Source of the DNA: Rotaria sordida
Taxonomy: Eukaryota > Rotifera > Eurotatoria > Philodinida > Philodinidae
Length of the DNA: 64,000 nucleotides
Direction: 5' to 3'
NCBI GenBank assembly: GCA_905250125.1
Contig: CAJNOL010001392.1
Span: 1-64,000 of the forward strand
Part shown: positions 23,401 to 34,526 of the stretch, one piece after another
Layout of the letters: each line of letters begins with the position of its first letter
Numbering within the stretch: position 1 is the first letter of the stretch
The notes under the pieces: generated by a model
Seen by the model: only the letters and a program-made list of their open reading frames with translations
Databases searched by the model: none
Told to the model about the DNA's origin: nothing
Program-made: the position numbers and the translations under genes

Positions 23401-26378
23401 CATGGATAATTGAAATTGACGAGATGTAGTACCTTTATTCATAATTGAATCAGCAAATGTTTTGAATTCATCTCGTTGTCGAACAGTAATAAATCGACTC
23501 GATACAGCTTCGATAATTGTACCTAAATAAGTCTCTGATTTTCCCCATTTTTCAAAAAGTTTGAACCAATGATCACGAATCCAATTCCAAGCAATTTGAT
23601 TTGCTCGTAGTGAACGAGCAATATTGGCAATAGATAATGGCGCATCTTGATCACGAATGACGGATTCATTCGACAAATGTTGATCGAGAAACCAAACAAT
23701 CAACGACAGATCTTCTGTGCAGGCGAGACCTTTTAGTAGATTCAATGTTTCACTAGCAATTAACTCTGTTTGAAGACGAGTCCATAAAAAGTTAAATTCA
23801 GCTCGTGAACCTTTACGAACAACTGTACAATAGACGATCGAACGTAGATTAGCTGGAATTTGATTGAGAGTAGGATTTACATTCCAATGACGATAGGCAC
23901 TGCGTGCTGTTTCAATGCATTCTGGATGATCGTAGTGGCAAGCAGCCGATACAATTCTCGGTTGCAATAGAGTTTGAAGCCATGCAGTCGATGAATCGAT
24001 CGGTGTCCATTCGATCTTGTTATAAACTGGAAGGATCAATTGTAAAAAATAACGTTGCACATCAATAAGAATACCACGATCGGCAAGTAATTCTTCTTGT
24101 TGATACATTGCGGAGAGTGCTGCTATCCATGGTATATAGTCCGTTTCACTCTTTAAATATCGAATCAGTTCATAGGCATCTATTACATCGATTAGACCTG
24201 CGCGTGATAAGGCAAAAGCATCATCGATCAGAGCACCTCGATTGATGGTCGGAATACGTGTGTGAGCACTTTGAAGTTGAGTAACAATCAGACGAAAATT
24301 TTCTCGATCATACTTCGTTCGATAAATGGCGAGATAATTCGGATTGGCCAAGATCCAATCTGAATCAGCAGTGTTGATATTCACTGTGAGAGATGTATCG
24401 TTGAGCCATACAATATCACTACTAGTCGACGTCTGACGCTTATTTACTTGAGAAAATGTACGATCGAAATATTTAAATGGAATCCACCATTTGTGTTTTT
24501 TGCTTGTCGTTAGAAAAAGACTATAAGGTTGTTGGCTAATCACCATACGGCCTTCAGTCTTATAAATCCGATTGACTTCAACAATCGGATAGCCGGGTTG
24601 TCGTGTCCATCCATCCATAATCCGTTCAACGTTGATTGTATTATTTGTAGCTTGACTCAAATAGGTCCACAAATCGCGTTGCGTTGCCGAACTAAAACAT
24701 AATGCTTTCAAATATATTCGAACACCACGTTGAAATGTTTCAGCACCTAAAAACATCGACATCATACGAATGACTGTTGCTCCTTTGCTATAAGTGATTG
24801 AATCGTACATTTGAAAAATATCTGCTAAATTTGTTGAATCAATACTAATCGGTCGTGATGTTGGCAATGAATCAGATTCCATAAATGAAAAAATCTTTTC
24901 AACAACAAATTGTTCTTCTCGCCTCCACAAAGGTTCGACAAAATCGGTTGCCAATGTTTCCATATAACTGGCAAAGCCTTCTTTCAACCATCTATATATG
25001 ATCAAAAATTCGATAAAAAATAATGTAAAATAAGGACTCACAATTCACCCCACCAAGCTGGTGAAACCAAATTACCAAACCATTGATGAGATATTTCATG
25101 AGATATTACCATTGTGATATATTGTTTTCGTGAAGCTGATACGGTTTTTTCATCGAAAAACAAGCCCACTTCACTGTAGATCAACAAGCCTAGAAAGAGA
25201 GGAATTCGACTTCACTTCATTGTTTGTTTCGATAAAAAGAAAATTCTGCTTACCATAGTTTTCCATAGCACCTCCACCAAAATCGGGAACAGCAAAATGT
25301 TCAATTTTTGACAATGCATAATTAATATCAAAATATGTATTGAAAAATTCCAAGACTTTGTAGGCTACTTCATCGGCATAGGCCAATTGTGGAAGAATAT
25401 CAATACGTCCACATACTCTCGATATGATGTTCTTTGAACCGATAAGGCGATCGGGTCGACAGGCAAAATCGGATATGGGTGCTATAATGAGTGCCAGTAG
25501 AAAGGTGGACATGTTCAATGTTGGGCTAAAATGTGAAAGTATTCGTCCATCGCTGAGTATTTCGGTTCGATCAATTGCTCCATTAGACCATACAGCATAC
25601 GAAGAATCATGAATGACACTGATTATAAAAATAGCTTTACGTGCAGGTTCATCAGCACACGGAAGAACACCTCGAGCATAGGTTGGTTCCATTTGAGACG
25701 TTAGAAAGATACGTTTTTGTCCGTTGATATCAACATAGTCACTTATGTAGAGACCGTGCAAATTACGAGTAATATCACCCTGATAGTCTATGCGAATTGT
25801 ATAGGTAGTTCCCGATGTAAAGGCAGACGAAAAATTCAATATCATAAACTCATTATAATCATCATAGGACCACGAAAGAAATATGGGTATCGAACTGGAG
25901 GATGAATTGACAATGCTTATACTTGAATTGTTAATGGATAAGTCCGTCATGTGCACAATTATTTGATTGGTAGCTTTGGTGCACATGAAAGTGTAGAGAA
26001 GATTGCCTGCAATGAGAGAGAAAATATCGAACGTCCACTTTAGAATCACATGTAAAGATTCTTTTTACCTGTAAATGTTTCATCATTAAGATTGGGTGTA
26101 AGGGTCAATCTATAGAATAATTGTTGTAGATTGTCAGGAATGCGTTTAACAGGTGGCAAAGATGAAACGGTAGTTGTCGTCGTTAATGTTATCGTTGATT
26201 CATTTCCGAAACTACTTCGACTTTTTTGACTAACACCAAAATAGATGGTCAATACAAGTAGAACAATTAAGATAGCACTAAATACGAGTACCACAAGCCA
26301 AAAGAGTTTCTTTGGTATTTGATAGGTACTTGTTCGAACAGGTTTTGCATGCATTTCGTCAATATTGAGATTTTGCAT
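20452..26378 (-). CDS. tandem double M1 aminopeptidase (aminopeptidase N type), 7 exons, 1860 aa
   Basis: The exons in transcript order (26378-26069, 26006-25254, 25189-25042, 24991-22494, 22447-22335, 22270-21424, 21365-20452) join to 1860 codons plus stop; introns are 46-64 bp. A short cytosolic tail, one membrane anchor (residues about 26-48) and a Ser/Thr-rich stalk give a type II ectoenzyme. Module 1 has GGAMENYG, the zinc site HEISH (about residue 385), E in WLKEGFA 18 residues on, and Y in DSITYSKG, then an ERAP1-C-like helical domain. Module 2 (from about residue 950) has CFDEPALKATF, GAMENFG, HELAH (residues 1273-1277, split by an intron), WLKEGFA and DSITYSKG, then a second helical domain. 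Both sites thus look catalytic and should remove N-terminal residues from peptides outside the cell. Unspliced frames resemble several short genes but are one. Confidence 0.92.
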
Positions 26379-27402
26379 CTATATTTATTTTCATAGATAT
26401 AGAATATTTTATAACGTTTTTCCTACTATAAAACTCAAATCAAACTTCGACAAATGGGAATGAGAACAGACAACAATGAATATTATTTACTATATGTTGT
26501 CCAAGATGCACACATCATCATTACTATCAAATGCCTGTTATTTGTCTTTCTATCGACCTATTTGTTTGTTAAATAACGTAAAATCTATATAAATACATTT
26601 CATTATTGAAATGGCACACGCGGCAATGTGATATTCAAGTAAGATAGGCATAAAGGTGATGAGACATTTACGATATCTTATTTAATAGTTTCTTTCAAAA
26701 TACTTTAGATATTTATAGATTGGCGTGATGCACATTCGTCGAGCAAGAGATTAGCATATTAAAATGTCAATTTTCTATTGAATTTATGCAAAAAATCTCA
26801 AAATACACTGCCTAAGGATGATACTGATGAAATATTTTCTATATACTATATCTATCGAACAATTCGCAAAATGAGTTTACAAATATTTCTTTTTTTTTTT
26901 AAAGTTTTCTTTAATGCCTAAATTTCTCGATAGTTAGCTCTTACTATGAAAATTATCCACTTCTATTAATATTATAATTATATGCAGGCAAAAGATTTCT
27001 ACACGTTGAGCTACATCTCGAAACCTTATACTTGTAGTGATCAGTTTTTCTGATTATAGAATATTTTTTATCATATTATGTCTAATTTGAAGAATAAAAA
27101 GCGAAAAATGAATTTCTTCCAAAAGTGGTAATTTTCGTGTTGATTCCCTCAGTTATAATCTATAAATACAAAATGATCTTTATAGAACAACTTCTTCATC
27201 ATCATCATCATATTCCCTTATCTTTGTTGACTTTTCATGTTTTTTTCTCTTTCATTTATATATTTGCTTTACAAAGCATACCTTCACACAAGATATGGTT
27301 AGGTGTCAACTACTATATCCAATTTCGTTTTTTTTTCCAAAAGAGTAAGAAAAGTATTGTTGGAAGGTCTCTAATCTCTTATACATCCGGCTGACATACA
27401 AT
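26379..27402. promoter_or_regulatory. shared 5' region between divergent aminopeptidase and GNAT genes
   Basis: One kilobase of AT-rich DNA separates the two divergent start codons (26378 minus, 27403 plus). It should carry both promoters, but no specific element can be assigned. It has a (CAT)n microsatellite near 27195-27210 and a T-run near 26890. Confidence 0.4.
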
Positions 27403-28275
27403 ATGTTTGACATAAATATCAACGAGGAGAATTCTTCTATCCAAATTAAGCAAAATAATTGCGGAATAGTAGCTGAAGGACGATTCGCTGTTGATAGACT
27501 TGATCATATGATTTTGGTTCAAATTATTGATACCATAATTGCAACAGATGATGTTGAACAACTTCATAATCTTATTTCAGTTGTTCATGACTACTTCGGT
27601 AAAACTTACAATGCACGTGTTGTCGTGCGTTTCCCTGCAGCATTTGACAATAAGATCGATATGAACAATCCAAAATTGAAGAATAATGTTTCGACATTTA
27701 TGGTAGCAAATATGTCTGATTTAAAATATGATAATGATGATTTAGTTCAATATGATCGCGAACAATACGTCTTAGTTACAGATAAGCAAGCAATTGTAGT
27801 TTATGCTAATCAAATCATGATAATTATGACTACTGAAGCATTTTGTGCTAAAGATTGGGATGAAGAAGAAGCATACAATCGCATTCTTTCGGCATCAGCT
27901 GTCGCCATGATTATGGATAAGGTGAATAAAGTTCCAGTTGGTTTTGGACGAATATTTATGATGCGAAACAACAATAACAATGAAGAAGAAACGCTTGGCT
28001 ACTTATCCGATGTTGCTGTAAATATTCAACATCAAAATAAAGGTTTGGGAAGAGTTATAGTTAATTATCTTGTTAGTGTCTACATTGGCCAAAATGCTAG
28101 TCAACGATCGACAAATGGATCGATTTGTCTAATCTGTGGCAAAAAAGGCAGTGGAGCCATATCCGCACCAAAATTGTATCGAAGTTTGGGCTTCGAACAT
28201 CTGGATAACATCGGAAATCGGATTGCCATCTTAACTTCTGACAAATATTATTTCCGTCGATCTCTGCAACGATAA
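27403..28275 (+). CDS. GNAT-family N-acetyltransferase, single exon, 290 aa
   Basis: The C-terminal half carries the acetyl-CoA binding core of GNAT enzymes: beta strand GYLSDVAVN (residues 199-207), then Q-N-K-G-L-G (211-216), the Q/R-x-x-G-x-G/A pyrophosphate loop, and the following helix RVIVNYLV. A preceding strand VPVGFGRIFMM and a late KLYRSLGF segment complete the fold. The first 110 residues show no recognised domain. Substrate (small molecule or protein) cannot be inferred. The ATG at 27403 is the first in frame and the gene has no obvious intron. It diverges from the aminopeptidase; no functional link is evident. The giant telomere-like array begins about 220 bp after its stop. Confidence 0.85.
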   Translation: MFDININEENSSIQIKQNNCGIVAEGRFAVDRLDHMILVQIIDTIIATDDVEQLHNLISVVHDYFGKTYNARVVVRFPAAFDNKIDMNNPKLKNNVSTFMVANMSDLKYDNDDLVQYDREQYVLVTDKQAIVVYANQIMIIMTTEAFCAKDWDEEEAYNRILSASAVAMIMDKVNKVPVGFGRIFMMRNNNNNEEETLGYLSDVAVNIQHQNKGLGRVIVNYLVSVYIGQNASQRSTNGSICLICGKKGSGAISAPKLYRSLGFEHLDNIGNRIAILTSDKYYFRRSLQR

Positions 28276-28497
28276 CGTTTTATCCAAAATGAGTCTCTTG
28301 CAATGGCAAAATAAATCTTTCGATTGGATTCAAAATTGTCATAGGTTAACTCGAAATATATGCCAATACACTAGAAAAAGGCTTGAAATAAAAAACAGAA
28401 CATAGCATATCATCATAAAAAAGAGAGATTATTCTGTAGAGGTTGAAACTTCTGTATAGAATTCAGTCTTTTGAATACTATGTCGACATTTACATAA

Positions 28498-28856
28498 GGG
28501 TGTGGGTGTGGGTGTGGGGTGGGGGTGGGGGCGTGGGTGTGGGTGTGGGTGGGTGTGGATGTGTGGGTGGGGTCTGGGTGGGTGTGGGGTGGGTGTGGGT
28601 GTGGGTGGGTGTGGGTGGGTGTGGGGGCGAGTGGGTGTAGGGGTGTGGGCGTGGGTGTGGGTGGGTGTGAGTGTGGGTATGGATGTAGGTGTGAGTTAAG
28701 TCAACAGTTTTACCCACACCCACACCCACACTCACACCCACCCACACCAACACCCACACCCACCCCCCACCCCCACCCACACCCACACCCACATCCACAT
28801 CCACATCCACACCCACACCCACATCCACATCCACACCCACACCCACACCCACACCC
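28498..28856. repeat. large telomere-like inverted array, about 360 bp
   Basis: The G-rich arm (about 28498-28696) is made of TGTGGG and variants (TGTGGGTGGG, TGTAGG, TGGATG). An about 16-bp AT-richer loop containing AGTCAACAGTTT follows, then the C-rich arm (28712-28856) of CCCACA, CCCACC and ATCCACATCCAC units. The hexamer matches the TGTGGG telomere repeat reported for bdelloids (from memory). Apparent Val-Trp-Gly and His-Pro-Thr frames on both strands are translations of the repeat, not genes. Confidence 0.95.
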
Positions 28857-29504
28857 TACTAACCATTATAATCTCGAATGAGTGTTGTTTCAAGATCGAT
28901 TGGCTCTTTTTAACTGAATATGACTTCACTACATGTATCGAATAAAAACTCGATGTTAAAAAATTTCAGATTCTAGTCTCTCAGAGTGAAGAAAAAGAAC
29001 TGAGGGAAAAATTATAGAAAGTTTCTTACATCGATATGGTAAGCAGGTCTGCGTCGAGGCATGCCGTGGGCACGAACACGTTTAGAATTTCCTTAGTCTC
29101 ACTGAATCTTACTCAAAGCCACAATATGGGCTTAAATGCCATTTGACAATCGAATATGTTGCCTCGTGAGACATAAATTATGTATGATTTTATCTATTCT
29201 TGTAGTGGGCCTCGAATCCTTCAAGAAGCGTTCTTTTTTCGGAACGAGAGGATGTCTTATATATTTCCTATATTTTTAGTGAAATCCTATGAAAATGTTG
29301 TCATTAAAATCGTATATATTCCTATGTAGCCGCAAAAGACCGCTACGAAGCCTGAAAATTAAAAGACAGCAGATAATACGACAGAGTGTATATCCCAATA
29401 TCTTTTTCCCTCGACTTATATTTTTTCTGAAATGAGGCATGATTTTCACTTATAGATTTACAAAAATCCCAGAGAAGACAATGAAATGTTTGTTTCTCAG
29501 CCAA
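28857..29504. other. non-coding stretch 3' of the ART-TPR gene
   Basis: No gene recognised. It holds the 3' flank of the minus-strand ART-TPR gene and nothing repeated elsewhere in the window that I could see. Confidence 0.5.
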
Positions 29505-32500
29505 TTATAACGATAACAATTGTTCTTGATACATTTTAACAGATGGATGATTTGGTGGTAATGATTGCAAAGCAATTTCAAGCGCTAATTCAAAATTATT
29601 CTTTGCTAATTCAATATCATTATTTATTCGATGAACACTGCCAATATTATTATAAGTTACAGCTAAATCTGGATGATTCCATTTAAGTGTTTCTAACTGT
29701 ATATCAATTGCTTTTCGATAGTTATACATTGCTTCAGCATACCGAAATTGATAATAATGACTTGTCCCAATATTATTATATGTTAAAGCTAGAGCAGAAT
29801 GAAGAGATGGTAATGATTTAAGTTGAAATTTTAGAGCTGTTTCGAATTGAACCAATGCTTGTTGATACTCTTGTTTATCACAATAGATTGTTCCAATGTT
29901 ATTATAAATCGTTGCTATTAATGAGAAGTCAGCATCTTCTGGTCGTATTAATGCACATTGAAGTGCTTTTTGGTAGAATTCTAAAGCATGTATAGTGTCA
30001 TTCATACAATTATATGCCAGACCCATGTTATTAAAAATATTGCTCTTTAATGAATCATTTATTGTTGAAAACAGTGAAGCTTTCTCGAGATTTTCTAAGC
30101 CCAAATGATATTGACCATAATTTATCTGGGAAAGACCAAAATTTGAATAAGCAATGCCAATATCGGGATGTTCAGGCGGTAAAGATTTTGAATAGATTTC
30201 AAGGCCGCGTTTAAAATTATCAATAGCTTCATTATAACGACCAAGGTCATTATTAATTAAACCAAGATTTACATATAGTTTTCCGGTTCGCGGATCATTT
30301 TTTGGATAATACTTTAAATGTAAATTAAGTGCACTTTTCACATGTTTCTCAGCAACTAAGAAATAAACCGATATGTATGTGAAATCCATTTAAAACAATA
30401 ATGAGTTATTTCTTTCCTTACAATAAATCCAAGATCTTAAAAAGTACACCATAAAAAGGGTTCCGTATCAGATCTACTATAGACTCCTGCAAAAGAAATT
30501 TCACACTAAACCTTTTCACCAAATTAAAATAAGGTTCTTCAAAGCGTCTCGTATCAAACTTTTTACCGAATATAATTAGGTTGCGTACCAAAGGTTCATA
30601 CCGATCAGTACATATGTAAAATTAGTCTTATCTACGTACTGCTATACTATAATTCCTATATCTAACTCCTATTTTCTATATCTAAATCCTTATGACTATA
30701 CTGACTCCCTTTTTCTATATCTAAATTAGTATAACTACTTAGGTCATACCAAAAGTCTTTACGAAATTATATCAATTTCTTATAGAATGTTTGAAGAAAT
30801 TTTCTTTTTATATAGACTAATAGTAAGAGCAAAACTCTACATTTTTACCCTATTTGATCATTATCCATCTAATATCATAATAATGAAATTTCGATGGGAA
30901 CTATTTTTGTGTAAACATAACTAGCGAGTGAAGCAAATTAAATGTTTCAAGCACTTAATACGCTGTATTAAAAAAACAAAATATACTACAGATGCAGCGT
31001 GAAAAACTGATGGCCAAAACCTCTAGAAGTTTTCTCAAGTTCTGGACTCAGCTGTTTCTCGTCGTTATTGATCCCTACAACTATATCCTCACACACATGG
31101 GCTAATACATATAAACTTGTAACTGCATCCGTCACTTCCCTATCTCTCTTTGTCTTCATCTCCACAAAATAGAGAGTGAGGTCATGAGGGCAAGAATATA
31201 GCAGTTAGTTGTTAAATAAAGGAGAAGTAGGAAGCATGGAAAGGAATATATCCTTACATTCCTGAACTCCAGAACAGAATGGAGTCTCGGAGTCCTAGTG
31301 TTTGCTGTTTCTCGCTTGGCATGCCTAGATTTGACAGGAAAATGAAAGTTAAAAGCTCTTGTCCGTGTTTTTGTCTGTATGAAATAGTTGACAGAACAAA
31401 ATCTTTCAGTTAAAGCAACTTACCATTAAATTTACCGCAATCTCGATAGCCCATACCGACACCAACGTAACGTGCAATAACAAGATCAAATTGTTCTAGT
31501 GGTAATGGATTTTCCCCTGATAAATTTGGTACTTTATTTAAATATTCAACTGCCAATGCATAACTCCCTGTTAAACTACTTAGACTAGCTAAATTAACAT
31601 ATGTAGACATTGAACCATGTTGATTTGATATGTTTAAATAAATTTGCAGTGCATTTTCATAATCATAAGCAGCCCTGATATAATTACCTTTTCGAACATT
31701 TAAAAAGCCGCAATTGTTTAATATAGAAGCAAATTCTTCTTCTGTAAGATTAACTAATTTTTTTTCGTTTTGTTCAAGTAATAAATCGAAATATTTTTCA
31801 GCTTTATCATATTCACCCATTTCAGATAGAAACACACCAAGTGTATTAAGGGATGGACGTTTACCGATATAATGTCGGCGTTTAAATTCTAATAAATCGT
31901 TTACATCTTCATCGTCATTACTTGCCAATGTTAAATCAATAACCCATTGATTATTCTCTTCCTCAACAGAATCAATACGAAATATACCACCCATCGAAAG
32001 AAGTATTTCATCTTCAGCACTATCGTCAATTCTAACATATGGTAATGTGGTTATCTTGGTATCGACATGAATTTGAAATAAAATAGATTCTAACTGTTCA
32101 TCCTTATTTTTTTTACCAGCAAATACTTCAGCTAAATTACGATTTGTTGTTGTTGATAGAAAGCTATTCATAGCTATTAGCCCGTTTACGTTTTGTTTTA
32201 TAACTTCAAGTTCATTTTGGTTCAATTGTTGTCCACGATAGACTGTTAATATTGGATTTTGAATTGAGTGCTGTTGTTTAGCATAGTCAGATGCTATCAG
32301 TTGATGTAAATCAGTAATAAATGAACGAAATTTAAATATGACATCAATATTTTCTGTACGAAATGCTCGATTTAACAATCTATATACGAATGAATCACAA
32401 GTATACCAGTAAAGAGCTTGTTTACAATTATAATATTCTTCAAAATCGTCAATTTTTCTTAATTCACTTTCATCATCAGTATAATATAACCGACATTCAT

Positions 32501-32696
32501 CTATCATTTCTTTACATGCCCCATTAACATCGTTACCATCGTCATATGGTATTTTAATTAATATATCTGTTAATAATTGATACCACATAAACGTAGCACT
32601 TTCTTTACTTAAGTCTCTTGCTGTTTTGTCTTTTCGATTGTCAGTTATTTTGAATACACTTGTAATTAAATTTTCAGACGAAAAACGTTCATTCAT
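29505..32696 (-). CDS. mono-ADP-ribosyltransferase with TPR tail, 2 exons, 707 aa
   Basis: Exon 1 (32696-31424) and exon 2 (30355-29505) join through GTAAGT and TTCTTAG sites, phase 1, to 707 codons plus stop; the intron is 1068 bp. Residues about 90-250 form an R-S-E type ART: R154 in VYRGQ, the STT block at 181-183 in NSFLSTTTN, and E228-D-E230 in SAEDEIL, the catalytic Glu pair of arginine-specific enzymes. They transfer ADP-ribose from NAD+ to protein. From about residue 285 on there are tetratricopeptide repeats (for example LGRYNEAIDNFKRGLEI and YNNIGTIYCDKQEYQQAL), about nine in all, with NPDL/HPD-type spacing as in kinesin-light-chain-like TPRs, probably for substrate binding. ART-TPR fusions are expanded in bdelloids (recall). 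No signal peptide is seen, so it is likely cytosolic. Confidence 0.88.
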
Positions 32697-33562
32697 ATTT
32701 CTTTTATTTATTTGATGGTGAATGTATACTGGGCAGATGAAACGAATTTTTGTGAGTTACACACAAATACAACAGAAAAACAACAAGTTTTCTAATGATT
32801 AAAAAAGAAAAAGAAAGATAAATACATTGTTGACCGTAAATATTTATCTTAACACAACAGAAAGAGAAAATATGGTCTTATTAGTGACGACGCCACAGGG
32901 AAACTAAATATCCTTCCCTAATTTTTTGAAGTTGTACAGAGAAAGAATCAATAATCTTTTTCCGTAATGTCACAATAAATCGTTTTCTGAGTTGCAGAGG
33001 GCTTTGTTCAGTTTTCTATTGGTTGTTCACGACAACCACGCAAAACGCACTCTCTTTTCCTGTGACTAAACCACAATCTCAATAATTGCATCCCGACAAA
33101 TGTGGAACTATAAAGTCCTTTTCTCTTTCATCTAACAAAAAACCACGTAATGATGAACAAGAACTAGAATTGAACGTTATTATTTTATCTTCTTTATCAT
33201 TATCTGAATAATTGTAAGCAGCCACGATCGCGATTTCGTCCTTGCTTAAGGGACTCAAATTATAAAACTAAGTAGAGGACAGAATTATTTTGAGTCTCTG
33301 AGTAATTCTATTCATTATAAAAATTTTTATGCGTGACACCAATAGAAGAAAAATGAATTCTATATATACCCAGGTGTATCAATCCGGTAGCAGATCTAAT
33401 CGGAATTCGGAGGACGAGATCTGTTGACGGATATGACGGTTGGATACCAATAAATTTCCGATCACTTCCTGCTGTCAGAATCGTTTATTATTCGGACTGT
33501 CAGATTCCGATGGGATTTTCATGCGATTCAATCAATCCTTGAATTTGTGACCCATCCTATAT
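32697..33562. promoter_or_regulatory. 5' flank of the ART-TPR gene
   Basis: AT-rich upstream region of the minus-strand ART-TPR gene. No coding frame or defined element can be supported. Confidence 0.35.
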
Positions 33563-33751
33563 TGGGGTGTGGGTGGGCGTGGGTATGTGGGTGTGTGGGT
33601 AGGTGTGGATGTGGGGGTGTAGGTGTGGGTGTGGCTGTGGGTGTCGGTGTGAGTGTGGGGTGTGGCGTGTGGGCGTAGGTACGACAAAATAGCACAACAC
33701 TACCCACACTCAAACCCACACCACACCACACCCCACCCACACCCACATCCT
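33563..33751. repeat. telomere-like inverted array, about 190 bp
   Basis: A long G-rich arm (33563-33680) of GTGTGG/GTGGGT/TGTAGG units, a loop with ACGACAAAATAGCAC, and a C-rich arm (about 33700-33751) of CCCACA, CACACCACACC and CCCACAT units. Second largest of the set, and G-first as always. Confidence 0.9.
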
Positions 33752-33796
33752 AAAGAATCGGTGGCTTCCTGCCGTGCATGGTTCACCCGCACGCTA

Positions 33797-34324
33797 AATT
33801 TAAATGTGTCATGATTTATTGTGTTGTGCGCTCCAGCACAAAAAAGTGTTGTGCCTTGAATGTGTCGTATATGAATTTGTCGCGTTCTGTCTGTCGACTA
33901 TTCATTCACCGTTCTGTTATGCACACATAGCAATATATAAACAACGTGATTGAACGCACGAAAGATAAATTTTCAAAACATTCTTCTTTTCTACATTATT
34001 TCTCGATCATTTTTTAATCGAGAAAATGCCAATTTCGATCAATGATCGAGAGAGGACTACCCTGAAATGGTCTGGTGTAAATCAGACCGACTCGAGATCG
34101 ACCAGATCTCAGGATATGACCCATCTGAATTATTCAGGATACGAACAAATAAATGAAAATAAATTGAAAAAAATCGAAATATGCTTTTCCAAAAGAACCA
34201 ATGAAAAATGTGTCGGATGTACCGTGGTCTTGCTGGCGAAAATGTGTCGCAACGAGCACCACGTGTCGTGCTTTAATGTGTCGTGCATTGTGTCGTAAAT
34301 CACGACACATCCGACACATTTTAA
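33797..34324. repeat. GTGTCG-rich inverted-repeat element (possible MITE)
   Basis: The left end TTAAATGTGTCATGATTTA and the right end, read inverted (TTAAAATGTGTCGGATGTG), are similar. Both ends are followed inward by many TGTGTCG/GTGTTGTGC units, and an internal ATGTGTCGGATGT copy lies near 34210. The interior has no supportable gene. Ends and target duplication are not certain. Confidence 0.4.
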
Positions 34325-34426
34325 CTTAGTGTGTATACTAGTCACACATAAAGACTTGAAAAGAAAGATAAAGTAGAAGTCGAAAAGAGCATGATTCATT
34401 TGCATTTCTTCCATCCGCTCACGTCG

Positions 34427-34526
34427 NNNNNNNNNNNNNNNNNNNNNNNNNNNNNNNNNNNNNNNNNNNNNNNNNNNNNNNNNNNNNNNNNNNNNNNNNN
34501 NNNNNNNNNNNNNNNNNNNNNNNNNN
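34427..34526. other. assembly gap (100 N)
   Basis: Exactly 100 unknown bases, the usual placeholder for a scaffold join of unknown length. Order and distance across it should not be trusted. Confidence 0.99.

Noticed and set aside
20452..26378. Reading the minus strand as four or five separate aminopeptidase genes
   Set aside because: GT-AG sites at each break restore frame and conserved motifs (GAMEN, HExxH, WLKEGFA), giving one 1860-aa protein.
28443..28929. Several open frames on both strands rich in Val-Trp-Gly, His-Pro-Thr or Gly-Cys
   Set aside because: They are translations of the TGTGGG/CCCACA arms and have no independent protein content.
29505..30389. A free-standing TPR gene starting at the ATG at 30389
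   Set aside because: That ATG lies in intron sequence upstream of a good acceptor, and the frame joins the ART exon with matching phase.
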